Positions 53,822-62,905 of a DNA stretch of 64,000 bases are shown piece by piece; the stretch's first letter is position 1, and the number at the start of each line of letters is the position of its first letter. Source of the stretch: JACRCG01 sp964524835 (GTDB lineage Bacteria; Desulfobacterota; Desulfuromonadia; Geobacterales; Pseudopelobacteraceae); the NCBI GenBank assembly GCA_964524835.1, contig CAZGEG010000010.1, positions 66,515 through 130,514 of the forward strand. The letters run 5' to 3'. A model generated the notes under the pieces. The model saw only the letters and a list, made by a program, of their open reading frames with translations, was not told the DNA's origin and ran no database searches. The translations under genes were made by a program, and so were the position numbers.

Positions 53822-54175
53822 ATGTCCGTTTCACTGAAAAACTTCGTGATCTTTGTCACCGATCTTGTCAAGGCAAAATCATTCTACGTTGATCTTCTCG
53901 GCCTGCCGGTTGCCGGCCAGAGCGAGATGCTGATCGAGTTTTTCCCCGGCGCCGTCACAACGCTCGGTGTTTCACTGGCGTTGCATGAAGATGCCCGCAC
54001 TCTGGTGGGAAGGCACACCGGCATCACCCTCAAAATGGAAAATATTGCCGCGGTCTGCGAAACCCTTAAAAACGGCGGTGTTCATTTTGTGGAGCCGCTC
54101 GAATCCAGTCCGTGGGGGAAGATGGCGGTTGTACAGGACTTCGACGGCAATATGCTCGCCCTGGTTGATCGCTAG
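53822..54175 (+). CDS. VOC (glyoxalase/bleomycin-resistance) family protein
   Basis: A 117-residue single-domain protein with the VOC pattern: LKNFVIFVTDLVKAKSFYVD, LLGLPVAGQSE, and the end GKMAVVQDFDGNMLALVDR. The family includes metal-dependent lyases, epimerases and dioxygenases; the reaction here is unknown. It lies 21 bp after hemE and abuts the next gene directly. Confidence 0.85.
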   Translation: MSVSLKNFVIFVTDLVKAKSFYVDLLGLPVAGQSEMLIEFFPGAVTTLGVSLALHEDARTLVGRHTGITLKMENIAAVCETLKNGGVHFVEPLESSPWGKMAVVQDFDGNMLALVDR

Positions 54176-54643
54176 GTGAAGATCATCACCCGTCAGTTGT
54201 TGACTCAGGTGTCAGCCGAGGCCAGGCAGGGCCCGAGGCTGCGCATGAACTACAACCTTCATTCGTCTGATGAATCCCGTTGCCACCGTCTGCTCAACGC
54301 GATTGAGCCGGGTTCGTATATCAGGCCCCATCGCCACCTCGACCCTGAGAAAGATGAAGCATTTATCCTGATGAGCGGCAGACTGGGAATAGTTATCTTT
54401 GCGGATAGCGGAGCGGTTGCCGAGACGGCGACCCTTTCCCACGCCGGCGGTAACCTTGCCGCCGATATTCCCCATGGAGTGTATCATTCCGTACTTGCCC
54501 TGGAACCGGACACCCTGGTTTATGAAACCAAGGCGGGGCCTTACCGTCAGCTGAATGAAGACGAAAAGGCCGCGTGGGCTCCCGAAGAAGGCGATCCGCA
54601 GGTCCAGGACTATCTCCTGCAGCTGCGGAGTCTGTTTGATTGA
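54176..54643 (+). CDS. WbuC-family cupin metalloprotein
   Basis: The 155-residue protein starts with GTG immediately after the VOC stop. It has the WbuC-like cupin layout: RLRMNYNLHSSDESRCHRLL, IEPGSYIRPHRHLDPEKDEA with metal-ligand histidines, a GRLGIVIF strand and ADIPHGVYHSVLALEPDTLV. WbuC-type proteins occur in surface-sugar clusters, but no such cluster is here. It overlaps the next gene by 8 bp if the TTG start at 54636 is right. Confidence 0.82.
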   Translation: MKIITRQLLTQVSAEARQGPRLRMNYNLHSSDESRCHRLLNAIEPGSYIRPHRHLDPEKDEAFILMSGRLGIVIFADSGAVAETATLSHAGGNLAADIPHGVYHSVLALEPDTLVYETKAGPYRQLNEDEKAAWAPEEGDPQVQDYLLQLRSLFD

Positions 54644-55250
54644 AGTGTTCGGCCGCCGCTCTTTCATTATTCTGACACTATTTGTGCTGGGCACGACCTG
54701 TTCAGCCGCGTATGCCGCGGCCCCACCCCGAATGCGGCCGTATACAGGGATTGGGCTGGTCGTTTTTTCGCGCTCGGCCGATGGCCCACTCCCTGGTCTG
54801 CAGGTGCCGATGTACGAGGAACCGGGCCTTTCGCGGATTGACATGCTGGTCACCACCAGGTTGTCCGGAAATGACTGGATTTTCGGTCAGCAGGAGGAAT
54901 ACCCTCCGCTGGTCGTTTCCGCCCGCAAAGGCGGCTGGTTGCGGGTGTATTACGATGATGCCGGACGGGAAGCCTGGATCGATCCTCAGAACAAAGGGCG
55001 CTTTCAATCGTGGGAACAGTACCTGAGGCTGCAGACCGGCCGCATGCTTCCCGGTCTGCAGCCTCAGTATTACCAGCTGCAGCAGCAGCCGGGCGGGAGA
55101 CTGCTCGCCACGCTGACGCCAAAGCAGGTGTTCAAGGTGTTGAAACTGGAGAACGCCTGGTGCATGGTGCTGACCGAACAAACGCAGATCGGCTGGGTAC
55201 GCTGGCGTGATGATGATGGCCGCCTGGTTATTGGTTTCGGGAAAAAATAG
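54636..55250 (+). CDS. Secreted protein with SH3-like domains
   Basis: From the TTG at 54636 the product starts MIEVFGRRSFIILTLFVLGT and TCSAAYAA, a clean signal peptide; GGAG lies 5 bases upstream. The open frame to 54555 lies inside the cupin gene and is rejected. The mature part has two bacterial SH3-like modules (VPMYEEPGLSRIDMLVTTRL, ARKGGWLRVYYDDAGREAWI; and LLATLTPKQVFKVLKLENAW, QIGWVRWRDDDGRL). 204 residues. Probably cell-wall or envelope associated; the function is unknown. Confidence 0.75.
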   Translation: MIEVFGRRSFIILTLFVLGTTCSAAYAAAPPRMRPYTGIGLVVFSRSADGPLPGLQVPMYEEPGLSRIDMLVTTRLSGNDWIFGQQEEYPPLVVSARKGGWLRVYYDDAGREAWIDPQNKGRFQSWEQYLRLQTGRMLPGLQPQYYQLQQQPGGRLLATLTPKQVFKVLKLENAWCMVLTEQTQIGWVRWRDDDGRLVIGFGKK

Positions 55251-55305
55251 ATTCGTGAAGAAATCCGGTGTTTTTGTTTAAATACGCGTCTTTGTGAGGT
55301 GTGGA

Positions 55306-56610
55306 ATGAGAATTGAGCTGGTGCCGCCGGGAACAGGCGAGTTGACGTATGAAATCAGAAATATCGTCAATGTAGCAGAGAAGCTTCAGAAACATGGTGT
55401 CAAGATCAACTGGGAAAACATAGGCGACCCGATTGTCAAGGGCGAGGTTATTCCGGTCTGGATGAAGGAAATAGTCGCGAAGGCCGCCATGGACAACCGC
55501 ACCTGGGGCTATTGCCATACCCGGGGGGTACTCGAAACCCGTGAATTCATCTGCGAAACCACCAACAGTCGCGGCGGGGCCCGGATCACCCCTGATGATA
55601 TCATCTTCTTCAACGGCCTCGGGGACGCCATCGCTAAAATTTACGGTTCTCTGCGGCCTGAGGCGCGGGTGCTCATGCCGTCGCCATCCTACACAACCCA
55701 TACGCTGGGTGAAATCGGCCATGCCCACTCGGCTCCATCGCTGTACTGTCTCAAACCGGAAAACAACTGGTACCCTGACATGGATGATCTGCGCAATCAT
55801 GCCCGCTACAATCCGAATATTTGCGCGATCATGCTGATCAACCCGGATAATCCGACCGGCATGGTCTACACCAGGGAAATGCTGGTGGAAATTGTCGCGG
55901 TGGCTCGTGAATACGACCTGTTCATCATCGCCGATGAGGTGTACATCAATATCGTTTATAACGGCCAGAGTACCGTGCCGATCAGTGACGTCATCGGGGA
56001 TGTTCCCGCCATTTCATTGAAGGGCATCTCCAAAGAGTTCCCCTGGCCCGGATCCCGCTGCGGCTGGATAGAAGTGTACAACGGCCAGAATGACGAGCGT
56101 TTCCGGAAATATATCAACCTGATACTCACCGGGAAGATGAATGAAGTCTGCTCCACGACGTTGCCGCAGACGGTCATCCCTGAAATTGTCCGTCATCCGG
56201 AATATTCCGCCTATCTGGCGCAGCGAATTGCCAGCTACGAACGGATGAGCAACATCACCTATGACTGTCTCAGCAAGGTCCCGGCCCTGCAGGTGAATCG
56301 CACCAACGGCGCCTTTTACATGGCAGTGGCATTCAAGGACGGTTTGCTGAATAACCGGCAGTCAATCCCGATCGCCAACCCGGAGGTCCGGGAGCTTGTG
56401 GAGGGGCTGATCAATCAGCCGGGAGTTTCTCCCGACAAGCGCTTCGTTTACCAGATTCTGGCAACTACCGGCATCTGTACCGTGCCGCTTTCTTCGTTTT
56501 CCACACCGCTGCAGGGGTTTCGGGTGACACTGCTGGAGAAGGACGAGGCCGAGTGCCGCAGGATCTACAGCACTCTGGCCGAGAGGATCGGTGAATACCT
56601 GAATTCCTGA
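55306..56610 (+). CDS. PLP-dependent aminotransferase, class I/II
   Basis: The 434-residue protein has fold-type I features: NGLGDAIAKIYGSLRPEARV, MLINPDNPTGMVYTREML, LFIIADEVYINIVYNG, and the cofactor-lysine segment SLKGISKEFPWPGSRCGWIE. The C-terminal half is longer than in standard aspartate aminotransferases. The start ATG 55306 has GAGGTG at 55296. The substrate is unknown. A terminator and a palindromic repeat follow. Confidence 0.88.
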   Translation: MRIELVPPGTGELTYEIRNIVNVAEKLQKHGVKINWENIGDPIVKGEVIPVWMKEIVAKAAMDNRTWGYCHTRGVLETREFICETTNSRGGARITPDDIIFFNGLGDAIAKIYGSLRPEARVLMPSPSYTTHTLGEIGHAHSAPSLYCLKPENNWYPDMDDLRNHARYNPNICAIMLINPDNPTGMVYTREMLVEIVAVAREYDLFIIADEVYINIVYNGQSTVPISDVIGDVPAISLKGISKEFPWPGSRCGWIEVYNGQNDERFRKYINLILTGKMNEVCSTTLPQTVIPEIVRHPEYSAYLAQRIASYERMSNITYDCLSKVPALQVNRTNGAFYMAVAFKDGLLNNRQSIPIANPEVRELVEGLINQPGVSPDKRFVYQILATTGICTVPLSSFSTPLQGFRVTLLEKDEAECRRIYSTLAERIGEYLNS

Positions 56611-56645
56611 TGATGCTCTTCAGGATGCAGTGCCCATGATACGGA

Positions 56646-56682
56646 GAAGGGGGAAAGGCGTGCGCCTCTCCCCCTTCTTGTT
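56646..56682 (+). terminator. Terminator after the aminotransferase gene
   Basis: GAAGGGGG (56646-56653) pairs with CCCCCTTC (56670-56677); AGGC/GCCT extends the hairpin. It is followed by TTGTTGG, a weak T-run. Confidence 0.7.
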
Positions 56683-56738
56683 GGTAAGCCGGAAGTTGTT
56701 TGAGCTTATATCAGCAGAAATCAGCTTCGTTAGCGCAC
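56680..56738. repeat. Dispersed palindromic repeat, copy 3
   Basis: Same orientation as the copy at 8226: GTTGGTAAGCCGGAAGTTG followed by TTT, then GCAGAAATCAGCTTCGTTAG followed by CGCAC. As at 8226 it sits directly after a terminator. Left and right arms are partly complementary (GAAGTTG and CAGCTTC). Confidence 0.6.
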
Positions 56739-56778
56739 CGGCCCCGTGATTCGGGTCTGTGCGGCGAACCGCGTCAGG

Positions 56779-56967
56779 TCAGGATTTCTTGTCGCTATCC
56801 TCGGCCTTGGACTTGATTTCGATCTCGTCCTTGCCGTCGGAGGCCTTTTTGAAATTGCGGATGCTTTTGCCAAGCGCCCCGCCGATTTCCGGGAGTTTCC
56901 CCGCCCCGAATACGACCAGAACTATGACCAGTATGATTATCAATTCCGGCATGCCAAAACCAAACAT
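56779..56967 (-). CDS. tatA: Twin-arginine translocation protein TatA
   Basis: TatA forms the channel of the Tat export system. The 62-residue protein has the canonical N-terminal membrane helix and amphipathic helix: MFGFGMPELIIILVIVLVVF, GAGKLPEIGGALGKSIRNFK, then a charged tail. GGAGGGGGTACA directly upstream supports ATG 56967. No tatB or tatC is adjacent. Confidence 0.95.
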   Translation of the reverse strand: MFGFGMPELIIILVIVLVVFGAGKLPEIGGALGKSIRNFKKASDGKDEIEIKSKAEDSDKKS

Positions 56968-57065
56968 TGTACCCCCTCCGCAGCGTGTGTTTATCTGACG
57001 GTTCACTATCTCACTGCAGCAAAAAAAAATCAAGCATTGCGACACGCGTTTCATTCCAACCGGTT

Positions 57066-57096
57066 TTGAATAACAGTATGTCGTAAATCGTATAAT
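57066..57096 (+). promoter_or_regulatory. Possible promoter of the chemoreceptor gene
   Basis: A perfect TATAAT at 57091-57096, with TTGAAT at 57066-57071 at a long 19-base spacing. No sigma-28 consensus (TAAA-N15-GCCGATAA) was seen. Confidence 0.35.
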
Positions 57097-57208
57097 TGTT
57101 AGTAGTAATAGGTGGTTAGCGCTGTTGCAGACGTCTCCTGATTCATTGACACTAATTTGGTCGCATGGTACAAGTACGTTTCACAAATCGGCAGTACAAG
57201 GGTGTCGC

Positions 57209-58903
57209 ATGTCAAAGAGGCCATATAGCAGCGTTGCTGCGGTTCAAACCAGAATAATTATTGTACCGTTGCTTGCTTCCGGAGCCATTGCCGGCACCGC
57301 CGTCGCACTCGGGAGTCCCCTCTCCGTGGTGACAGCAGCAATTCTTACGGCATTTCTATCCTCACTGCTCTGTGTCGGTATACTCCGGAGGCTCCTGTCA
57401 GAAATTCGCTCGGACCAGCTGCTCGTTCTTGAACGGCTGGTCCCGGAAATGGATCTTTCGACTGCTCAAGCCCAACCGGACCATATACTTGCCCTTTTAT
57501 CACTTCGAGATCAGGCTGCACGCACCCATGAATCCCGGCAGGACGAGCGCGAGAAATTGCTGGAGCAGATTTTTGCAGCACAGGATAAGCTCATATTGAC
57601 GATGCACAACTGGTCAACCGGTGACGAAAAGGAAACGGCACAGGTGCGGGATGCCGTGGCCGCGATGGAACGACTTAACGATGCGTTTTCACGGGTTATT
57701 GCCGAAATCGATGAACTCTCCGGACGTACGGAAGAGAGGGCGTCGATTTCAACGCAGATGAGTGCGACCACCGATGCTATTGCTGAAAATATCAATCAGT
57801 ACTCCAATTTCGTGATTGAAACCTCCAGTTCCATAGAGGAGATGGCCCGTGCAACACGGGAAACCGCCGTGAATATCCGCGACCTCTCCACATCTACAGA
57901 ACAGACGGTATCTTCGATCAATACGATCAGCTTGTCGCAAAGCACAGTGCGAGACAATTCCGAACGGAGTGCGGCTGCCTCCGAAAGCGTACGGACACAG
58001 GCTCAGCACGGGTTGCGCAGCATGTCCGCGACGATGAAGGCGATGCAGGAGATCGAAAAAAGTAATGCTGAATCGTTCGAATCCATCAATCGTCTGTCCC
58101 GTCACTCGGCCCGGGTAGGAGAGTTTCTGTCAGTTATTCAGGAAGTCGTCGAACAGACGAACCTGTTGTCCCTTAACGCCTCGATAATTGCCGCCCAGGC
58201 CGGATCGCGCGGGCGGGCATTTGCCGTTGTCGCCGAAGAGGTACGCTCACTTGCCCGGCGCACATCCGCTTCGACCAAGGAAATTGAAGAACTGGTGCGC
58301 AATATTCAGAAGGAAACCTCATACGTTCAGCGTTCGGTTACCCAGGGAAAAGACAAGGTCAAGGAGGGGGTCAAGATATCCGGCATGGCCAATGAAGCCC
58401 TCGTTGCCATCGATAAAAGTGCTGAAGACGCATTCAAAATGGTATCAAGCATCGCCGTTGAAACAACCGAGCAGGCAGTCAATATCCAGCGAATAACCGA
58501 AGAAGCAGAAAAAAATCTGGAACGGGTACAGCAGGTTACGCATGCAACGGAACAGCAGCAGCAAGCAAGTGCCCTGGTCGTCAAAAACCTCGATCATATG
58601 CGGGAGCTTGCCCATCGGATCAACTCGTCCGCGCAGGAGCAGGCCAAAGGCAATCGTCTCTATCTCAGGAGCGTCATGGAGGATAATGACCGTATGCGAG
58701 AGCTGAAAAACGAAGCGTCCCGGCATATCGCTCTGGCAAAACAGGCGGTTGTGGCGGTCAGGGAGGTTGAGGCGCAGATTGCGGCAAATGCGATTGAAAG
58801 CGTCATCATTACCGGAGCCCTGAAATCGTTGTCGGGTCTGATAGACCGCTTACGTGGTGAAACGGTAATGGAACTTGATGAAGACCATACAAATTATGAT
58901 TAG
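57209..58903 (+). CDS. Methyl-accepting chemotaxis protein with minimal periplasmic part
   Basis: The 564-residue protein starts with two close membrane segments (about residues 14-34 and 37-59), leaving almost no periplasmic domain, then a long coiled coil and the signalling hairpin tip QEVVEQTNLLSLNASIIAAQ and RAFAVVAEEVRSLARRTSAS. It should sense a cytoplasmic or membrane cue. ATG 57209 has AAGGGTG upstream; the open frame to 57125 begins with TTG and is less likely. It overlaps the next gene by 26 bp if that starts at 58878. Confidence 0.9.
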   Translation: MSKRPYSSVAAVQTRIIIVPLLASGAIAGTAVALGSPLSVVTAAILTAFLSSLLCVGILRRLLSEIRSDQLLVLERLVPEMDLSTAQAQPDHILALLSLRDQAARTHESRQDEREKLLEQIFAAQDKLILTMHNWSTGDEKETAQVRDAVAAMERLNDAFSRVIAEIDELSGRTEERASISTQMSATTDAIAENINQYSNFVIETSSSIEEMARATRETAVNIRDLSTSTEQTVSSINTISLSQSTVRDNSERSAAASESVRTQAQHGLRSMSATMKAMQEIEKSNAESFESINRLSRHSARVGEFLSVIQEVVEQTNLLSLNASIIAAQAGSRGRAFAVVAEEVRSLARRTSASTKEIEELVRNIQKETSYVQRSVTQGKDKVKEGVKISGMANEALVAIDKSAEDAFKMVSSIAVETTEQAVNIQRITEEAEKNLERVQQVTHATEQQQQASALVVKNLDHMRELAHRINSSAQEQAKGNRLYLRSVMEDNDRMRELKNEASRHIALAKQAVVAVREVEAQIAANAIESVIITGALKSLSGLIDRLRGETVMELDEDHTNYD

Positions 58904-59978
58904 TTCGTCTGCAGATTTAACCGGTTCCTGTCCCGCAGAATACAGCTTCGCAAACTTACGTATGCTGTTTATAGGGGCCGGTTGTCTGCTGCTGTTTCTC
59001 TCCCTGATCGGTTCAGTCCGCGTTGCCGCCGCTGATGTAAATGAAATTATGCCATTCGGTACCTTCAACCAAAGCCCGCTGGTCCAGATTTACGGGCTCC
59101 CGCACGACACCTCTGCTGAGATCACCCACGCCGGATCATTCCGCGTAACCTTGAATCAGGACCTCTCCAGCAACTATACCTCCACCAGCACCGACCGCGA
59201 ACAGATTGTTCTCGATGGTGAAGCCTACCGGGCGGCAATCGTGGCGCGTTACGGCATCGCTCCACGCTGTGAGGTCGGGGTTGAAATCCCCTACATTTCC
59301 CAGGGCGGCGGCTTTCTCGACAGCTTTATCATCGACTGGCACAATGCCTTCGGATTGTCGCAAGGCGGCCGGGATGAGGCCCCCAAAAGCCGCATTCTCT
59401 ACAGTTATCGCAAGGACGGAGTTCAGAAGCTGCTGGTGGACCGTTTCGGCTCCGGGATCGGCGATATCAGCCTGACAGGCGGAGTCAGCCTCTATGATGC
59501 TCATAGCGGGGGGCGGCATGAAAGACTGTCGCTCAAAGGTGCGGTCAAGCTCCCCACCGGTGACAGTTCACACCTGCTTGGCAGCGGCGGGACCGATGCC
59601 ATGGTCCAGCTGTGCGGCAGCTCGTCCGGTAAAGGCGAGTGGGGGACCCTGGGAATATATGCATCTGCCGGAGCCCTGGTCATGTCAAAAGGCGATGTAC
59701 TGAGGGACCAGCATAACCAGTTGGCGGGAGTCGGCACGTTCGGCTTCGGCTGGGGGCCGGCTCCTTGGATATCATTCAAGGCCCAGCTCAACGGCTCAAC
59801 TCCCCTGTATCGCGACAGCTCACTCGACGAACTCTCCAGGAACCCGTTTCTGCTGATTTTCGGCGGGACGTTCACGTTTCCGGGTGAGCTTCTGCTGGAT
59901 ATCGGCGTTGCCGAGGATGTTGCGGTTGCGGCCTCACCGGATGTGAGCTTTCATCTCGGCTTGAGCAAGCGGTTCTGA
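58878..59978 (+). CDS. DUF3187-like outer-membrane protein
   Basis: The protein (366 residues from ATG 58878) has a hydrophobic export segment at about residues 29-52 (MLFIGAGCLLLFLSLIGSVR, then VAAAD), beta-strand-rich barrel sequence (GEAYRAAIVARYGIAPRCEV, ERLSLKGAVKLPTGDSSHLL, RNPFLLIFGGTFTFPG) and a C-terminal LSKRF. This resembles DUF3187 outer-membrane proteins. The real start may be ATG 58962, which would give a standard signal peptide but has no RBS. It is in a cluster of signalling genes. Confidence 0.7.
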   Translation: MKTIQIMISSSADLTGSCPAEYSFANLRMLFIGAGCLLLFLSLIGSVRVAAADVNEIMPFGTFNQSPLVQIYGLPHDTSAEITHAGSFRVTLNQDLSSNYTSTSTDREQIVLDGEAYRAAIVARYGIAPRCEVGVEIPYISQGGGFLDSFIIDWHNAFGLSQGGRDEAPKSRILYSYRKDGVQKLLVDRFGSGIGDISLTGGVSLYDAHSGGRHERLSLKGAVKLPTGDSSHLLGSGGTDAMVQLCGSSSGKGEWGTLGIYASAGALVMSKGDVLRDQHNQLAGVGTFGFGWGPAPWISFKAQLNGSTPLYRDSSLDELSRNPFLLIFGGTFTFPGELLLDIGVAEDVAVAASPDVSFHLGLSKRF

Positions 59979-59992
59979 ACGGAGATTCTCCC

Positions 59993-62059
59993 ATGATAAA
60001 ACAGCCCACGGTAGAAGGGGAAAGCGCCGAAAACAACCTGCTTCCGGCAGAATACCCCGGATTGTCTCCTGATTTTTTCCTGGGAGAGACTGAATTGCAG
60101 CGCATGCTCCATGAACTGCAGATGAATCAGATCGAACTGGAGAACCAGAATGAAGAGCTGCGCCGTTCACAGCATGACCTGGAAATTTCACAGGCGCGCT
60201 ACTTCGAACTGTATGCCCTGGCGCCGGTCAGCTACATTACCCTCAACAAACGGGGAATTATTCTGGAGGCCAACCTTGCCGCCTCAACCCTGTTGGGGGT
60301 TGAGATGGCAAGGTTGGTCAGGCAGCAGCTTTCCTGCTTCATCCATCCCGAGGATCGGGATCTCTTCTTCATGCTTCGCACACAACTTTTGGAGACCGCT
60401 GCTCAGCAGACTTTAGAGGCCCGGATACTCGATGCGTCCGGCGCTCAATTATGGGTAAAGCTGGATGCCGTTGCGGCACAGAACGTGGAGACCGGGGAGT
60501 TTGAATGCAATATCGTGATGAGTGACATAACCGAGCGCAAATACGCGGATGAGGCGTTGCGGGAGAGCGAGGAAAAGTACCGGGCGATGATTGAGGTCTT
60601 CGATGGTTTTATGTACATCTGCTCAAAAGAGTTCCGCATCGAGTACATGAACGACAACCTGATCCGGCGGACCGGACGGGATGCAACCGGAGAATACTGT
60701 TTCAAGGCGCTGCATGACCTTGATGCCGTCTGTGAGTGGTGCGTCAACGATCAGGTTTTTGCCGGCAACACGGTTCATTGGAAAGTACAAAGTCCGAAGG
60801 ATGACAGATGGTACGAGATCAACAACTCGCCAATCTATAAAGCGGACGGCACCGTTTCAAAGCAGGCGATGATTACCGATATCACCGAGTGCATGCAGAC
60901 CGGGATAGCGTTGATGGAAGCTCACCAGTTCAGCGAACAGATCATCAGCGGAGCGCAGGAGGGGGTAATAGTTTTTGACCTGGAGCTGCGGTATCTGGTC
61001 TGGAATCCTTTTATGGAGGAAATGACCGGCATGAAGGCGGGAGAGGTAATCGGCAGACATCCGTCCGAGGTGTTTCCGTTCCTGCTGGCAACGGGCTTTA
61101 TCGAGCGCCTGGAAAGGGCGTTGTCCGGGGAAACGTCTGACTTCACAGATTTTCAGTATGCCGTTCCTGAGACAGGAAAGTCGGGGTGGACATCGAGCGC
61201 CAGTGCCCCATTGCGGAATACGAAGGGGGAGATCGTCGGTGTCATAACAACAGTCAGGGAAATCACCGGGCGCAAGCGGATGGAGGACGAATTGCGGCAG
61301 GCGCTGGAAGCCGAAGAATCTGCCAACGCTACCATGAGCCGGCTGTTGCGCATCATCGCGCACGAGTTTCGCAGCCCGCTCGGCGTGCTTTCCGGAAGCA
61401 CCGATATTCTGGATCACTATCGGGATCGTTTGACGCCGGAAAAGCGCTTCGAACTGCATGAACATATCCGCAACGCATCGTCAAAATTGACCGATCTGAT
61501 AAGCTCCGTTACAGCATTCAACCGGCTGGGAGCGGAGGGTGCAGGGGGCAATCCCTTGTTGCTGGATGTCGGGGAGGTCTGCTCCGCCGTTACAGCGGGA
61601 GTTGAATCGGTATGGGGAACCGGCCAGAAATGTACCCTGACGATTGCCCCTGATTGCGGCGCTGCCCTGCTGGATGAGGCTCTTTTCCGGCGGGTAGTGG
61701 AAAACCTGCTGACCAATGCCTTTCGCTATACACCCGCGGACGGTTGCGTGTCGTTTTACGTCCGACGGGATGGAGAACGATTGCTGCTGGATGTCGTCGA
61801 CACCGGCATCGGTATCCCGGAAGAGGATCAGCCTTTGATATTCGATGCATTCTATCGCAGTCGAAATGTCGAGTGGAGGGGTGGTCTGGGGCTGGGACTC
61901 TCCATTGTCCGCGATGCATTATTGCAGTTGGACGGAACCATAACGGTGAACAGCAAAGCCGGCAAGGGGACAACCATGCGGGTGGATATACCGGTGGTTG
62001 ACCCCGCAAAAAAAAATGCCGCACGGGTGTCAGGAGCTGAATCATGTACTCAATTCTGA
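59993..62059 (+). CDS. Multi-PAS sensor histidine kinase
   Basis: The 688-residue protein has no membrane segment. An N-terminal coiled coil (LQRMLHELQMNQIELENQNE) is followed by three PAS domains (about residues 66-185, 190-300 and 310-425), a HisKA domain with phosphoacceptor His at about 457 (RIIAHEFRSPLGVLSG), and a HATPase with N571 (NLLTNAFRYT), DTGIGIP near 603 and GLGLGLSIV near 631. The second PAS has CEWC, a possible redox or metal site. It overlaps the response regulator by 16 bp. Confidence 0.93.
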   Translation: MIKQPTVEGESAENNLLPAEYPGLSPDFFLGETELQRMLHELQMNQIELENQNEELRRSQHDLEISQARYFELYALAPVSYITLNKRGIILEANLAASTLLGVEMARLVRQQLSCFIHPEDRDLFFMLRTQLLETAAQQTLEARILDASGAQLWVKLDAVAAQNVETGEFECNIVMSDITERKYADEALRESEEKYRAMIEVFDGFMYICSKEFRIEYMNDNLIRRTGRDATGEYCFKALHDLDAVCEWCVNDQVFAGNTVHWKVQSPKDDRWYEINNSPIYKADGTVSKQAMITDITECMQTGIALMEAHQFSEQIISGAQEGVIVFDLELRYLVWNPFMEEMTGMKAGEVIGRHPSEVFPFLLATGFIERLERALSGETSDFTDFQYAVPETGKSGWTSSASAPLRNTKGEIVGVITTVREITGRKRMEDELRQALEAEESANATMSRLLRIIAHEFRSPLGVLSGSTDILDHYRDRLTPEKRFELHEHIRNASSKLTDLISSVTAFNRLGAEGAGGNPLLLDVGEVCSAVTAGVESVWGTGQKCTLTIAPDCGAALLDEALFRRVVENLLTNAFRYTPADGCVSFYVRRDGERLLLDVVDTGIGIPEEDQPLIFDAFYRSRNVEWRGGLGLGLSIVRDALLQLDGTITVNSKAGKGTTMRVDIPVVDPAKKNAARVSGAESCTQF

Positions 62060-62676
62060 TTATCGAAGATGACCCCGCCTACATCAGCATGATGGAAGTG
62101 ATTCTGCAGATGGAGGGTTTTGACGTCCGAACCGCCACTGATGGGTCGTCCGGCCTGGCGCTGCTTCGTCAAAAACGCCCGGACGTTATTCTGTGCGATA
62201 TCATGATGCCGGACATGGATGGTCACAGGGTATTGGAAACGGTGAAGGGGGAGTGTGCGCTCGCCGATATCCCCTTCATCTTTGTTACCGCCCTGGGGGA
62301 GCGCGCCGACGTACGTCTGGGTATGTCGGCGGGCGCTGACGACTACCTGTCCAAGCCGTTTTCCGCCTTTGAACTTCTTACCGCCGTAACCGGCCGGATC
62401 CGCCGCCATGAGATGATCCATCAGAAACGTCGCGAATCCGATTTTCAGGAGGAAAAGGCTATTCTCCGCCGGAAGATTACCAGGCGGGAGCGGGAGGTGC
62501 TGCTGCTGGTAGGCAAGGGTTCCACATCCAGGAACATTGCCGAACGACTTGGAGTCCGTCTGAAGACCGTAGAGGTGCATCGGGCGAACCTGATGAACAA
62601 GCTTGATGCTCCCAACGCCGCGACTCTTGCGCGCTGGGCGGTCATTGCGGAGCAGATGGAGGATGATTTCAAATAA
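62044..62676 (+). CDS. NarL/LuxR-type response regulator
   Basis: The 210-residue protein has a receiver domain with acidic pair EDD near residue 8, phosphoacceptor Asp52 (VILCDIMMPDMDG) and Lys104 (DDYLSKPF), then a LuxR-type HTH (TRREREVLLLVGKGSTSRNI, AERLGVRLKTVEVHRANLMN). It overlaps the kinase gene and is its probable partner. The target genes are unknown. Confidence 0.93.
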   Translation: MYSILIIEDDPAYISMMEVILQMEGFDVRTATDGSSGLALLRQKRPDVILCDIMMPDMDGHRVLETVKGECALADIPFIFVTALGERADVRLGMSAGADDYLSKPFSAFELLTAVTGRIRRHEMIHQKRRESDFQEEKAILRRKITRREREVLLLVGKGSTSRNIAERLGVRLKTVEVHRANLMNKLDAPNAATLARWAVIAEQMEDDFK

Positions 62677-62848
62677 TCCTTCATCACCCTCCGGCAGAAT
62701 CATTTCATAATCAGGCCGAACGGCATTATTTCCCTCCTCATAATAGACCAGTCCCGACCCACGAAACATTTCTGACACGAACATCAAAAATAAACAATTC
62801 TAGTGGTTTCCCCCAATAGACGGTAATAAATCTTTCCGCTACATTAAC

Positions 62849-62865
62849 GCGCATTATGTATGCGC
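62849..62865. promoter_or_regulatory. Palindrome upstream of the receiver-like gene
   Basis: GCGCAT and ATGCGC separated by TATGT, in the 229-bp gap between the response regulator and the next gene. It could be an operator; no other feature was found in this gap. Confidence 0.35.
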
Positions 62866-62905
62866 GATTATCACCGTAATTCCGTGCAGACGGATCAGGA
62901 AACAC

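Noticed and set aside
57125..57208. N-terminal extension of the chemoreceptor from TTG 57125
   Set aside because: No RBS and no similarity to the family; ATG 57209 has a usable RBS and gives a normal start.
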